Shown: positions 37,320 through 47,164, counted from the stretch's first letter. The stretch is 64,000 nucleotides of DNA from Dechloromonas denitrificans (GCF_020510685.1 NZ_CP075185.1:2294001-2358000), one strand, 5' to 3'. Translations and numbers: made by a program. The notes: generated by a model from the letters alone, not told the origin.

Positions 37320-37345
37320 CGAGGAAAAAAATTTGCAGTGCCGAA

Positions 37346-37816
37346 TCAGTCCTTGACCTTGAAATCGTCGTGACAGGCCTTGCAGGTCTGGCTCAATTTG
37401 CCGAACTGGGCCTTGATAGCCGCACTGTCGCCACTGGCTGCAACTTTGGCCAGTTCGTTGGCTTCGCGATTGAAGTTGCCGGCCAGTTCGCCAACCTTTT
37501 GCTGATTCTTGAAAAACTCGGGCTTGGTGGCGGTTTCCTTCCACCCCTTGCCGGTTTCCGTACCCGGCGCAAAGAGTGCGCCGATACCGCTGTTGGCCAA
37601 CGCAGCAATGGTATTGGCCGAGCGAACGACCTCTTCCTTGTTGAATTGCCCGTCGACATTTGCCTTGATCCGGCCACTGTTCCAGCCCAGGACCTGATAG
37701 ACCGACTGGCGCCACTTGATCAACTGCTCGGGCTTGGCACCGGCCTGCTGGGCAAATGCCCCGGCCGAACAGGACAACAACAGCGCAGCAAGCAGCGAAC
37801 TGATAACGTACTTCAT
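37346..37816 (-). CDS. Cytochrome c' (class II)
   Basis: 156 residues. Signal peptide (VISSLLAALLLSCSAGAFA) and a four-helix body with the haem motif CKACHDDFKVKD at the very C-terminus, diagnostic of cytochrome c'. Early helix IKWRQSVYQVLGWNSGRIKA contains the usual distal-side residues. Binds NO/CO-type ligands or scavenges radicals in the periplasm. Last gene of the unit that starts with the TonB receptor at 42.7 kb. Confidence 0.92.
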   Translation of the reverse strand: MKYVISSLLAALLLSCSAGAFAQQAGAKPEQLIKWRQSVYQVLGWNSGRIKANVDGQFNKEEVVRSANTIAALANSGIGALFAPGTETGKGWKETATKPEFFKNQQKVGELAGNFNREANELAKVAASGDSAAIKAQFGKLSQTCKACHDDFKVKD

Positions 37817-37907
37817 TGATACTCCTTGAATTGAATGAAAAGCAGGTCAGGCAAGGCCTGAAAACGTGAGGCCCGCCAGGGCGGGAATGAAAGCCCCGCT
37901 TTATTCC

Positions 37908-38798
37908 CTAACTACCCAGATGCGTATTGAAAAAGCCAACCGTTCGCTGCCAGGCCAGCTTGGCAGCCGCTTCGTCGAAACGCGGCGTTGTATCGTTGTT
38001 GAAGCCATGCTGAACGCCCGGGTAAATGTGGGCCGTGTACTTGACGCCGGCCGCCTTCAGCGCCTCTTCGTATTTAGGCCAACCAGCGTTGATCCGGGTG
38101 TCCTCACCGGCATAGTGGATGAGCAGCGGCGCCTTGATTCTTGCCGCATCTTCAGCCGCCGGCTGTGCGCCATAGAACGGTACGGCGGCGGCCAGGTCAG
38201 GAATCCTGGTCGCCAGCACGTTGGCAATGCTGCCGCCGTAGCAGAAGCCGACGACACCGACCTTGCCATTGCCTTCGAGCAATTGCTTCAGGTGACCGAA
38301 TGCCGCGATGACGTCTTCCCGCGCCTTGCCCTGGTCGAGCTTCGGAAAGAGCTCGCGCGCCTTGTCCTCGTCGCCAGGGTAACCACCCAGGGGAAACAGA
38401 CCATCCGGCGCAAAGGCAATGAAGTTGTCGAGCGCCAGGCGACGGGCGATGTCCTCGATATGCGGATTCAGGCCGCGGTTTTCATGGACGACCAGCACGA
38501 CCGGCAACTTCCCCTTGGCCTGCGCCGGCTGGACAAGATAGCCGCGGATCGTCCCATTGCCCTGGGGCGACGGATACTCGACGTAAGCGCCCTTGATCCT
38601 GGCATCCGTCGGCTTGACCTGCTGCGCCTCGGCAAAGCGCGGATTCAGGGCATTGAGCAGGCCTTCGGCGGTCAGGCCGGCGACCGCATATTTACCGGCT
38701 GATTTAAGGAATTCACGACGAGGAATGAGGCCGTGCACAAATTTATCGAAAAGCTGAAGGACTTCGGGATGGAAGTCCTTGGCTGTCTGACGGGGCAT
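37908..38798 (-). CDS. Dienelactone hydrolase family protein, Tat-exported
   Basis: 296 residues. Alpha/beta hydrolase with the dienelactone hydrolase triad: Cys in GVVGFCYGGSIANVL, Asp in YAGEDTRINAGW, and His in GVQHGFNND. The N-terminus has a twin-arginine motif (PRREFLKSAGKYAVAG), so it is predicted to be folded and exported, unlike cytoplasmic catechol-pathway DLHs. It may cleave a lactone or ester in the periplasm. Forty-one bases downstream of the SMP-30-type gene. Confidence 0.9.
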   Translation of the reverse strand: MPRQTAKDFHPEVLQLFDKFVHGLIPRREFLKSAGKYAVAGLTAEGLLNALNPRFAEAQQVKPTDARIKGAYVEYPSPQGNGTIRGYLVQPAQAKGKLPVVLVVHENRGLNPHIEDIARRLALDNFIAFAPDGLFPLGGYPGDEDKARELFPKLDQGKAREDVIAAFGHLKQLLEGNGKVGVVGFCYGGSIANVLATRIPDLAAAVPFYGAQPAAEDAARIKAPLLIHYAGEDTRINAGWPKYEEALKAAGVKYTAHIYPGVQHGFNNDTTPRFDEAAAKLAWQRTVGFFNTHLGS

Positions 38799-38839
38799 GG
38801 ATGAATCTCCTGCGATGGGTAATGGTGACTGGATCTGGA

Positions 38840-39832
38840 TTACTTGGCCCGGCCGGCAAAACCCGGCGTCAGGAGCGCAATCCTGTAGGCCGAGCCGCGG
38901 CCGACGACATACAGCGTCTTCTTGTCCTTGCCGGCAAAGGCGATGTTCTGCGGTTTCTTCGGCGTCGGGATGATGCCCAGTGCGTCGCCCTTCGCTGAAA
39001 ACACCTCGATGCCGGCGTTCGAGGTGGCGTACAGTCGCCCCTTCTCGTCGACAGCGAGGCCATCGGCACCGCTGGAATAGCCGTTATCGGTCTTCGTGTA
39101 GCCGGCCAGTTTGGCGAAGTTACGCCGCTGGCCGATGCTGCCATCGTTGCCGAGGTCGTAGGCAATGATGTATTCGCCGGGTGTATTGGCGACGTAGAGC
39201 ACCTTTTCATCCGGGCTCAACTGGACACCGTTGGGCCGTTCGATATCGTTGGCAATGCGTTTCAGCGCTCCTCCCGGCGTAATCTGATAGACCGCCGGCT
39301 TGCCGACGGGCGGCTGATCGGGCTTCTGGGCCGCCCCGGAATCGGTAAAGAAGATACCGGCCCGCCGGCCAACGACGATATCGTTCGGCCGGCCGAAGGA
39401 AACGCCCTCGTAGCTGTCGGCCAGTGTCCGTACCTTGTCGGCCGGAGCGATGACGCCGACCCGCGGTTCGCGATTCTGGACGGAAACCAACTCGCCATAG
39501 GCACTGAAGCCCAGGCCGTTTGAGCCGTTACTGTTTTCGAGATAGGTCGAAACGCTGCCATCGGCAGCGATACGGGTAATCCGGCTATCCTGGGTTTCGG
39601 TAAAGATGACGCTACCATCCGGCAGCCTTACCGGCCCTTCGGTGCCCTTGAATCCATCCCTGATGAATTCAATCCTGGTTCCTGCCTCGACAACACCGGG
39701 GATGGCTGTCGGAACGGCCTCTTGGGCCTGGATGGCGCCGGCACAAAGCAACAGGGCGGCAAACAACGGCCGGCTATGTTTCGGTCGAATACCGCAGTCG
39801 CCATCGGCTTTTTGCTGATTTTCAATATTCAT
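38840..39832 (-). CDS. SMP-30/gluconolactonase-like protein, secreted
   Basis: 330 residues. Six-bladed propeller of the SMP-30/lactonase family: EGPVRLPDGSVIFTETQDSRI, SFGRPNDIVVGRRAGIFFTDS, ERPNGVQLSPDEKVLYVANT and GADGLAVDEKGRLYATSNAG. The calcium-binding Glu, Asn and Asp of the family are in these blocks. Signal peptide (PLFAALLLCAGAIQA). Predicted to hydrolyse a lactone in the periplasm, the same chemistry as the neighbouring DLH. Confidence 0.9.
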   Translation of the reverse strand: MNIENQQKADGDCGIRPKHSRPLFAALLLCAGAIQAQEAVPTAIPGVVEAGTRIEFIRDGFKGTEGPVRLPDGSVIFTETQDSRITRIAADGSVSTYLENSNGSNGLGFSAYGELVSVQNREPRVGVIAPADKVRTLADSYEGVSFGRPNDIVVGRRAGIFFTDSGAAQKPDQPPVGKPAVYQITPGGALKRIANDIERPNGVQLSPDEKVLYVANTPGEYIIAYDLGNDGSIGQRRNFAKLAGYTKTDNGYSSGADGLAVDEKGRLYATSNAGIEVFSAKGDALGIIPTPKKPQNIAFAGKDKKTLYVVGRGSAYRIALLTPGFAGRAK

Positions 39833-39969
39833 GAACTATGGGTCCCAATGCAGCTGCTATCAAATGGCAGCAAATGACATGTCAGGCGAGCAGTCTCGGC
39901 ATGGCAATTACCGGACGCGTCACCCGTTTGCCCCCCGACGCGGAATCGGGGGGCAACAAATGCGGCCGA

Positions 39970-42720
39970 TCAAATTTTCGATTTGAAGACCAGCATCCAG
40001 GTCCGCGGAGATCCCCAGGTAACCGTCTGGGCTGCCGTACTCGACCAGGTGCTGGCACTGGTGTAGTACTCCTTGTCGAGCACGTTGCGGCCAAGCACCG
40101 AGACTTCCCAGCTTCGATCAAGCGCGCCCAGACCAATGCCGAGGTTGGTCACGGTATAGGCCTCCTGATAGGAGAAGGAAGCGTGGTTGTCGTTGAGGTA
40201 AGCACCCGAGCGATAGCTGTTGCTCAAGCTGAACCGCCCGAGATAACCGGCAACCGGCGCCTGGTAGTTGAAACCGTAGCTCAGGGACAGCTTCGGCACA
40301 TTGGTCACCTGCTCGCCCTTCAGGTCGAAATACTTGGTCGCCGAGATTTCCGGAACCTGCGCCAACCACTCGGTTTCATACTTCGCAATGTTGTACGCGG
40401 CATTGAAATCAAGCGACAGACGGCTGTTGTACTGATAGGCCGTTTGCAGTTCCAACCCCTTGGCTCCGATCTTCTCGACGTTGCCCCAACCGCTGACAAA
40501 GGAACCCGGTGAGGCCGGATTCTCGCGGCGCCAGGAAGCCTGGTAGTTCTTGATGGTGGTGTAATAGGCATTGGCATTCAACATCAGCTTGCGATTCAGC
40601 AACAAGCTCTTGAAACCCAATTCCAGGTCATAGGTCTCCTCTGGCTTGATCTGGGTTTCATCTGCCGCGCCATCGGTGCCGAAGAAGATGAAGCCGGACT
40701 TGACGCCCTTGCCGTATGACGAATAGAGCAGCACATCGTCGTTAACTTTGTAGCTTGGCCCAACATTCCATGCCGTCAAAGACGCCTTGATCGGGTTACC
40801 GTTGCGCCAGTCGAACGCGGAATACACTTGGCCATCGCGAATTGCCTGGGCTGTTGTAATGAGCGGGCTGTTGGCAGCAAGGCCGAGTGAGGTACCAAGC
40901 GCCGCCAGGTTTTCGCCGGGCCGATCGATCTGGTGGGAAACCCGGTTTTCCTTGGTTTCCTCGGTTTGGCGGACACCGAAGGTCAGCGTTGCCTTCTCGG
41001 TCAGGTGCCAGTCGGCCTGACCGTAAGCGGCGAGACTTTCGACCCGGGCATCCGTCACGCGGGATTGATAGACACCGTTCAGCGATGCCTGGAGCAAGGC
41101 GCGGCCGGCGGCGCTTCCCATCAGGCTGGTGAACTGATTGTCCTTGGCATACCAAGCCCCGGCATCCTGCCCGTAGTAACTTGGGTCATCGCTATAGACA
41201 CGGGCTTTCAGGTAATACAGGCCGGCCTGATAGTCGAGCTTCTTCGCCGGGCTGGGCGTCGAAGAGAAACGCAACTCCTGTGAAAACTGCTCGTTCCAAA
41301 GTTGCTGACCACTGTTGCTGACGTAGAACTGACCATACTGGCCGCCATTCTTGATATCGAAATCCTGATAGCGGTAAGCGGTGATTGAGGTCAGCGTATG
41401 GTCGGCGACACGCCAGTCAAACGTACCGGCGAGCCCCCACTGATTGGTAATCTGTGGGCGTGCTTCGGAATTCTGGATATCCGTCGTATTCAGCGGCGGC
41501 TGATAGACGCTGCCGTTGGCATTGTGGAACCAGGCCGCCTTGCGGGCAAACTGGCCGAGATAGCCATAGTTCGCATAGCTGCCGGTCGGTGCATAACTGA
41601 ATGGCGTCACCGTCGGCCGGGCCGAACCGTCGGCGTAAGTCGTCGGACCGTTCGAGACCAGCGTATTGCCGGTATTCACCCGCTCATCGGAACGAAGTTT
41701 GTCGAAGATGAAGCGCCCCGTCAGATCCTCGCTCGGCGTCCACAACACCTGGAAACGACCTGCCAGCTTGTTGCTTTCACGCCAGGTTTCCTTTGAGTGG
41801 CCCATCGATTGATAGGTATTGGTATAAATCCCATCGCTGCGGTCGGCCACGAAGTTGGCCCGATAAGCCAGCAAGCCGTCGACCAGCGCGCCGGTCGACG
41901 AAAATTTCCCGCTCAGGGTGTTCTGATCGCCGGTAAACAGTTCAAACGTCGATGCTTTCCTGAAGCTCGGCGCCTTGGTCAGGATATTGATCGCGCCGAG
42001 CGAGGTATTCTTTCCCATCAGCGTGCCCTGCGGTCCGTTCAGGACTTCGATGCGATCGAGGTCGACGTAATCAGCCCAGGCCTGACCCGAGTAGTACAGC
42101 GTGACGCCGTCGACAATGACGCCGACGCTTTGCTCCATCGAATCATTCGCCCCGCCCCGGCCCAAACCGCGAATCGATGGGCTGACCTTGCGGGCATTTT
42201 CACCCGGATTGTTGAGCTGCAGATTCGGCACTTTGGACGGCAAGTCATAGATCGACTTGATGTCTTCGCGGTCGAGCCGATCCCCGCCCAAAACCGTCAC
42301 CGGCAAAGGCACGTCCTGAGCAATTTCCTCGCGGTTGCGTGAGGTGACGATGACCTTGTCGAATGCGACTACGCCGTCATCGCCGGCCTGTACCGGTACA
42401 TTCGGCTTGGTAACAGCGGAGGTGGCGTCCCCACCGGAAACGACCGTTGCCGGCACGCCAACCGCCGCGGCACCATTGGCGCGTTGTTTCAGGGCCTCGA
42501 TTTCTTTCTTCAGGCGGAGGTTTTCGGCCTGCAGCTCCGTCAGTGCCTTGCCATCGTCGGCCGCATAAGCCTGCCCCGACCCGAGAAATGCGAGTCCCGC
42601 CATCACGGCAAGCGTGCTCGCGCGCACTTTGAAGCTTGGCCAAAGCTCGCTCCCGGCCCCCCCTGAATACCCCACCCGCTTTCTCGAAGACAGCGAGATG
42701 GACGATGTTGTTACTGACAT
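39970..42720 (-). CDS. TonB-dependent outer-membrane receptor with N-terminal coiled coil
   Basis: 916 residues. A signal peptide (LAVMAGLAFLGSGQAYA) after a long n-region is followed by a coiled-coil segment (LTELQAENLRLKKEIEALKQ). The plug domain has VTSRNREEIAQDVPLPVTVL, SIRGLGRGGANDSMEQSVG and DRIEVLNGPQGTLMGKNT. The 22-strand barrel ends in the aromatic-hydrophobic WMLVFKSKI. Imports a large or scarce substrate using TonB energy. The coiled coil before the plug is unusual. First gene of a unit with a lactonase, a hydrolase and a cytochrome; no ligand is implied by the sequence itself. Confidence 0.92.
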   Translation of the reverse strand: MSVTTSSISLSSRKRVGYSGGAGSELWPSFKVRASTLAVMAGLAFLGSGQAYAADDGKALTELQAENLRLKKEIEALKQRANGAAAVGVPATVVSGGDATSAVTKPNVPVQAGDDGVVAFDKVIVTSRNREEIAQDVPLPVTVLGGDRLDREDIKSIYDLPSKVPNLQLNNPGENARKVSPSIRGLGRGGANDSMEQSVGVIVDGVTLYYSGQAWADYVDLDRIEVLNGPQGTLMGKNTSLGAINILTKAPSFRKASTFELFTGDQNTLSGKFSSTGALVDGLLAYRANFVADRSDGIYTNTYQSMGHSKETWRESNKLAGRFQVLWTPSEDLTGRFIFDKLRSDERVNTGNTLVSNGPTTYADGSARPTVTPFSYAPTGSYANYGYLGQFARKAAWFHNANGSVYQPPLNTTDIQNSEARPQITNQWGLAGTFDWRVADHTLTSITAYRYQDFDIKNGGQYGQFYVSNSGQQLWNEQFSQELRFSSTPSPAKKLDYQAGLYYLKARVYSDDPSYYGQDAGAWYAKDNQFTSLMGSAAGRALLQASLNGVYQSRVTDARVESLAAYGQADWHLTEKATLTFGVRQTEETKENRVSHQIDRPGENLAALGTSLGLAANSPLITTAQAIRDGQVYSAFDWRNGNPIKASLTAWNVGPSYKVNDDVLLYSSYGKGVKSGFIFFGTDGAADETQIKPEETYDLELGFKSLLLNRKLMLNANAYYTTIKNYQASWRRENPASPGSFVSGWGNVEKIGAKGLELQTAYQYNSRLSLDFNAAYNIAKYETEWLAQVPEISATKYFDLKGEQVTNVPKLSLSYGFNYQAPVAGYLGRFSLSNSYRSGAYLNDNHASFSYQEAYTVTNLGIGLGALDRSWEVSVLGRNVLDKEYYTSASTWSSTAAQTVTWGSPRTWMLVFKSKI

Positions 42721-42748
42721 TACCGATCCTCTCTGAAGGTCACAAAAC

Positions 42749-42758
42749 GTTACGTAAC
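42749..42758. promoter_or_regulatory. Perfect palindrome at the predicted TonB-receptor transcript start
   Basis: GTTACGTAAC, self-complementary, 29 bases before the receptor start and over the predicted sigma-54 transcription start. Possibly an operator; a short palindrome can occur by chance. Confidence 0.35.
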
Positions 42759-42768
42759 AACCCCTTTC

Positions 42769-42783
42769 GCAACGACTGTGCCT
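42769..42783 (-). promoter_or_regulatory. Sigma-54 promoter candidate of the TonB receptor operon
   Basis: Minus strand AGGCACAGTCGTTGC: GG and GC ten bases apart, GGCAC and TTGC intact, only the first T of TGGCAC replaced. It closely resembles the promoter of the DUF6152 operon (both GGCACA, then TTGCGA). Confidence 0.7.
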
Positions 42784-42993
42784 GCTTCAGGAGGCGCCAT
42801 TACGGCTGCCCGGAAAAATCAAAAAACCAATCCAATCATTTGATTTATAGAATATTTCATAAAACAACAAAGTCGCTTGGCAAGGCCCTGCATCGACCAG
42901 CATCAGCCCTGTTCCAGCCGGTGCTGCTGCTCCGGCCACAGCGATACGATCAACATGCTGCGCTGGCAGCAGCCGCCAACGGGATCGCCGGCG

Positions 42994-43037
42994 AAAAAAA
43001 GCCGCCCTTCGAAAACGTATCGAAGAGCGGCTTTTTT
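42994..43037 (-). terminator. Intrinsic terminator after cysW
   Basis: AAAAAAAGCCGC and GCGGCTTTTTT arms with an inner TTCGA/TCGAA extension. On the minus strand a long T run follows. Lies 30 bases after the cysW stop. Confidence 0.85.
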
Positions 43038-43066
43038 GAACTCCGCGCCAAACCACGGCGACGCCA

Positions 43067-43966
43067 TCAAGTCTCGGCCGGCACGTCCTCCTTACTTCCC
43101 TGAGCGGCCCGCCACTCGATGAAACTCTTGATCACCAGCGTCAGCAAGGCAAGGATCGCCAGCAGCGAGGCCACGGCGAAAGCGGCAGCGAATTTGTACT
43201 CGCTGTAGATGATCTCGATATGCAGCGGCATGGTGTTGGTCTCCCCACGGATATGCCCGGAGACCACCGATACCGCGCCAAATTCGCCCATGGCCCGGGC
43301 ATTGCAGAGAATCACGCCATAGAGCAGGCCCCACTTCACGTTGGGAATGGTGACATGCCAGAAGGTCTGCCAACCGGAGGCGCCGAGTACCGTCGAAGCC
43401 TCTTCCTCATCCTTGCCTTGCGCCTCCATCAGCGGAATCAATTCCCGCGCGACAAATGGAAAAGTCACGAAGATGGTGGCCAGTACGATCCCGGGAACGG
43501 CGAAAACGACCTTCATGTCGTTGTCGATAAACCACGACCCCAGCCAGCCGGTCCGCCCGAAGACGAGGACGAAGATCAGACCAGCAACGACCGGCGAGAC
43601 AGAGAACGGCAGGTCGATCAGGGTAATCAGGAAGGATTTCCCGGGGAAATCGAACTTGGCGATCAACCAGGCTGCCGCGACACCGAAAACCAGATTGAGC
43701 GGTACCGAGATAAGGGCGGCGATCAGGGTCAGCCTGATCGCGCTCAGCGCATCCGGTTCGATCAACGCGGCCAGATAGGCATCCCAGCCCTTGCGCAGTG
43801 CCTCGTAGAAGACAACGATCAAGGGCAGCAGCAGGAAGAGGACGAAGAAGGTCAGCGAAATGCCGATGATGGTCCATTTGACCCAGTTGCTTTCCCGCGT
43901 CGCCGGATTGCTCTCGTACCGTTCGGCGTGGGCCTGACTGAGATGGAGGGAAATTGCGCCAGCCAT
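43067..43966 (-). CDS. cysW: Sulfate/thiosulfate ABC transporter permease CysW
   Basis: 299 residues from ATG 43966 ([17 protein letters not shown]), whose first base overlaps the cysT stop. Six membrane helices and the binding-protein-dependent permease loop [19 protein letters not shown]. CysW features include [23 protein letters not shown]. It forms the membrane channel with CysT. The normal next gene, cysA (ATPase), is missing; the operon ends at a terminator. Confidence 0.94.
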   Translation of the reverse strand: MAGAISLHLSQAHAERYESNPATRESNWVKWTIIGISLTFFVLFLLLPLIVVFYEALRKGWDAYLAALIEPDALSAIRLTLIAALISVPLNLVFGVAAAWLIAKFDFPGKSFLITLIDLPFSVSPVVAGLIFVLVFGRTGWLGSWFIDNDMKVVFAVPGIVLATIFVTFPFVARELIPLMEAQGKDEEEASTVLGASGWQTFWHVTIPNVKWGLLYGVILCNARAMGEFGAVSVVSGHIRGETNTMPLHIEIIYSEYKFAAAFAVASLLAILALLTLVIKSFIEWRAAQGSKEDVPAET

Positions 43967-44793
43967 TATTTGGACTTTCCGGTACGTTTCGCCGTCCATG
44001 TCTGGAGGCTGTTGATGGTAATGAGCAGGATGAAGGAAACGACCAGCATGACGGCGGCAATGGCCGTCGCGCCACGATAGTCATACTGTTCCAGCTTGGT
44101 GATGATCATCAGCGGCGTGATTTCGGAAACCAGCGGAATATTGCCGGCGATGAAAATGACCGAGCCATACTCGCCGACCGCCCGCGCGAAGGCCAGTGCG
44201 AAGCCGGTAAGCAGCGCGGGAAACAGTGTCGGGAAGATCACCTTGCTGATGGTCTGCCAGCGATTGGCCCCGAGGCTGGTTGCCGCCTCCTCGATTTCGA
44301 CTTCGAGATCTTCCAGCACCGGCTGAACCGTTCGCACGACGAAAGGCAAACCGATGAAAACCAGAGCCAGCAAGACACCGAGCGGCGTGAACGCGACCTT
44401 GATGCCGAGCGGTTCGATGAGGCGGCCGATCCAGCCGTTGCCAGCCCACAGCGCGGTCAACGCAATGCCGGCCACGGCCGTCGGCAGCGCAAATGGCAGA
44501 TCGACCAGCGAATCGACAATTTTCTTGCCGGGAAAGGTGTAGCGCACCAGACTCCACGCCAGCAGCATGCCAAACACGGCATTGATTGCCGCGGCGGCCA
44601 GCGAGGCGCCGAAAGTCAATTTGTACGAGGCCATGACGCGTGGCGTCGTGACCACGAACCAGAACTGCTCCAGTGTCAGCTCGGCCGTCTTGATGAACAC
44701 CGCAGCCAGCGGGATCAGGACAATCAGCGACAGCCAGGTCAGCGTGTAGCCCAGGGATAGATTGAACCCGGGCAAGGCATTGCGATTGCTCAT
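43966..44793 (-). CDS. cysT: Sulfate/thiosulfate ABC transporter permease CysT
   Basis: 275 residues, also called CysU. Six membrane helices, with the EAA loop [21 protein letters not shown] and the conserved [18 protein letters not shown]. Pairs with CysW. Upstream is a 177-base gap after the second TonB receptor gene, in which I cannot pick a convincing promoter. Confidence 0.94.
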   Translation of the reverse strand: MSNRNALPGFNLSLGYTLTWLSLIVLIPLAAVFIKTAELTLEQFWFVVTTPRVMASYKLTFGASLAAAAINAVFGMLLAWSLVRYTFPGKKIVDSLVDLPFALPTAVAGIALTALWAGNGWIGRLIEPLGIKVAFTPLGVLLALVFIGLPFVVRTVQPVLEDLEVEIEEAATSLGANRWQTISKVIFPTLFPALLTGFALAFARAVGEYGSVIFIAGNIPLVSEITPLMIITKLEQYDYRGATAIAAVMLVVSFILLITINSLQTWTAKRTGKSK

Positions 44794-44970
44794 CGCGCCA
44801 CCTCGCTGCTAGCGCCCGTGATATTTCGTCGAAACCTTGCAATCATGAGAACTCCGAAACTCTGTTGATAGGCCGAAAGCTTAGAGAGCGCTGACAAGAT
44901 CGATAACCAATTTATTCGTCTTTGCTTATTCCGATTGCTGCAATACTCACCAGAACCGGCCGTTCCAGAC

Positions 44971-47055
44971 TCAAAAACTGGCCCGCAGGCCGACCCGCAG
45001 GGTGCGCGGCTCCAACGGATGAACCAGCCGTCCATCGATACCGCCGCCGCAAGTACCGGCCAGCGTCTCGCTGCGCGTACAAGCGCCGCCCCAGTACTCG
45101 ATGTCGTTGGCCTTCTTGTCGAACAGGTTGAGCACATCGAGGCTCACTTGCAGGTTCGGGCTGATGCGGTAGCCGGCCTTGAGGTTGGTCATCCAGAAGG
45201 CTGTCGATTTGTGGGTCGCCGATTCTTCCAAGGCGTAGGCGCCGAGATGGCGCAGGCGCACGCCGCCAAACCAGGCCCCGCCATTATCGGCGCTGATGCC
45301 AATCGATGCAGTCAGCGGAATGGCATTTGGCACATGGCGACCGCCGTTGTCCGGGTTGGGCTCCTTGAAGCGGGCCTGCGACCAGGCGAGATCTGCATCG
45401 ACGATCCAGCCATCGGCTGGTGTGATGTAATTCGACCACTCGACGCCATGCCGGCGCGAGGCGCCCTTTGGCTCGGTCACGCCTTCGTCGCCGATGAAGA
45501 CCAACTCCGAATCCAATTCCATCTGCCACAGTGCCAAGCTGCTATTCCAGCCAGGCAATGGCGCAGCGCGCAGGCCAATTTCGCTGCCTTTGGCCTTGAC
45601 GATCAGCGGGACGGCCGTCACTGCGCTGCCATCCTGCGGATTGGTTCGCGCCGTCGCGCCACGCGCATCGTTGCTGTGAAAACCATGGCCCCAGTTGGCG
45701 TAGAACTCGGTCTTGCCGAGCAGGTCGAAGGGGCCCAGGGTGATGGCTAGCTTGGGGCTGGTCTGGCCGGCGCTGGCGTTGCCACCGTTGTCCATGTTGA
45801 ACAGGCCGCCGAGCGCTGTCGCCTTGGCTGAAACCTGATCATGGCGCAGGCCGAGGCTGCTCCGCAGCCAGTCGGTCCATTGCGTCCGCGCCTCGAAAAG
45901 CGCGGCCACGGCAGTTTCCTCGATGCGTTCTTCACGGACCGTGCCGGTTCGCTGGCGGTTCTCCGTGGTGTACAACCCGACTTTGCCGATGCGGTCATGG
46001 CGTAGCTGAACGCCCGCCATCAGCTCCGTATCCCTCCAGTCAGCTCCGAGAAACCAGGTGTGGCTGCCCTGCCCGCCCCAGACCGTGCGCTCATCAGCCT
46101 GCTCGTGCTGGTCGCCCTGCTCGCCGTTGATGAAGCCGGAGGGGGCTGAATACAGGTTGAGAGCGTAGTCGATCACATACAGATTGGCCTTGCTGGCGCC
46201 CGACTCGGTGGTTTTTGCCAATTCACCGGACAGACTGTAACGATGCGTCTTGCCGCCATCAGTCGCAGAAAGGGCGCCGTAGCGGCTGATTTCGCCGCTG
46301 GCCATGGCCCGTTCCGGCACGTGTTCGGTTGCCGTCCAATCGGCCTGATAAGCCATGCCGGTGAGCGCAAAGCCGTTGCTGGTCGAACCCGAACTCAGGC
46401 GTAGTACGACATTGTTCTTGCCCAGCTTTTCCGGCTGATCCCACGGGCCATCGTTACCGGCCACCTCGACCGCCCCAAGCAGGCTGAGCTCACCAAGCTG
46501 GTGGCTGCCTGCTGCCACAAGGCGCCGGTAGTTGTGCTGCCCGAGGCCGATATCAACGAAGCTCTTGTCAAGTTTTCGCAAGTAATCGATGCTCCCGCTG
46601 CCGGTCACCGCCAGATCGCCTTCCTCGGCAGCATAGACACCCTTGCGGTATTTGATGCTACCGACCAGTTCAGGAATCAGGAAGTTGAGGTCCATGTAAC
46701 CCTGGCCATGGGCGTGGCTGACCATGTTGACGGGCATGCCCATCAGATGTGTTGCGAAGTCGCTGCCATGATCGAGATTGAAGCCGCGCAGAAAATACTG
46801 ATTGGCCTTGCCGTCCCCGGAGTGCTGCGTGACGATCATGCCGGGTACCGCTTCCATGACCTCGGCTGGGCGCAATAACGGACGATTGGCCAGTTGCCTG
46901 GCTGTGATCGTGCCTTCGCTGGCCGAATCTGCCACGCCGGCCAGACTCTGGCCCACGGTACTGACGCTGACTTCCTGTAGCGTTGGAATTCCCGCTGCGA
47001 TGACCGGTGCGGCAATAGCCGACAGCATGGCGAGAAGGAAAGGTTTGCATCGCAT
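44971..47055 (-). CDS. TonB-dependent outer-membrane receptor within sulfate-uptake genes
   Basis: 694 residues. Signal peptide (FLLAMLSAIAAPVIAAG), plug domain with LLRPAEVMEAVPGMIVTQHSGDG and YFLRGFNLDHGSDFATHL, and a barrel ending TLRVGLRASF (C-terminal Phe). The His/Gly/Met-rich plug loop (MGMPVNMVSHAHGQGYMDLN) is notable. Lies between sbp and cysT, all on one strand, so it may be sulfur-responsive and import a sulfur-containing compound (inference). A hairpin after sbp would limit read-through from sbp. Confidence 0.92.
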   Translation of the reverse strand: MRCKPFLLAMLSAIAAPVIAAGIPTLQEVSVSTVGQSLAGVADSASEGTITARQLANRPLLRPAEVMEAVPGMIVTQHSGDGKANQYFLRGFNLDHGSDFATHLMGMPVNMVSHAHGQGYMDLNFLIPELVGSIKYRKGVYAAEEGDLAVTGSGSIDYLRKLDKSFVDIGLGQHNYRRLVAAGSHQLGELSLLGAVEVAGNDGPWDQPEKLGKNNVVLRLSSGSTSNGFALTGMAYQADWTATEHVPERAMASGEISRYGALSATDGGKTHRYSLSGELAKTTESGASKANLYVIDYALNLYSAPSGFINGEQGDQHEQADERTVWGGQGSHTWFLGADWRDTELMAGVQLRHDRIGKVGLYTTENRQRTGTVREERIEETAVAALFEARTQWTDWLRSSLGLRHDQVSAKATALGGLFNMDNGGNASAGQTSPKLAITLGPFDLLGKTEFYANWGHGFHSNDARGATARTNPQDGSAVTAVPLIVKAKGSEIGLRAAPLPGWNSSLALWQMELDSELVFIGDEGVTEPKGASRRHGVEWSNYITPADGWIVDADLAWSQARFKEPNPDNGGRHVPNAIPLTASIGISADNGGAWFGGVRLRHLGAYALEESATHKSTAFWMTNLKAGYRISPNLQVSLDVLNLFDKKANDIEYWGGACTRSETLAGTCGGGIDGRLVHPLEPRTLRVGLRASF

Positions 47056-47084
47056 AATTTTTACGTGATCAACTTGAAAAAACG

Positions 47085-47123
47085 AAGCCCCGGCTCGGCC
47101 ATCGACTGGCCAATCGGGGCTTT
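47085..47123 (-). terminator. Hairpin after sbp
   Basis: AAGCCCCG (47085-47092) pairs with CGGGGCTT (47115-47122). On the minus strand it is followed by CGTTTTTTCAAG. It lies between sbp and the TonB receptor gene, so it can terminate or attenuate. Confidence 0.75.
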
Positions 47124-47164
47124 CCGGACAGCACCCTCAAGTGCCGCCCATCCCGCAACAAAAT

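Larger units (their letters stand above)
36934..37345. other. Intergenic region upstream of the DUF6152 gene
   Basis: 412 bases without a gene. From right to left it holds the terminator of the cytochrome c' operon, an AT-rich inverted repeat, and a sigma-54-type promoter. The remainder shows nothing further. Confidence 0.7.
42721..43066. other. Intergenic region between cysW and the TonB receptor gene
   Basis: 346 bases without a gene. Contains the cysW terminator, an AT-rich imperfect palindrome (42844-42863, TTTATAGAATATTTCATAAA), the sigma-54 promoter candidate and a ten-base palindrome. Nothing else is recognisable. Confidence 0.65.
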
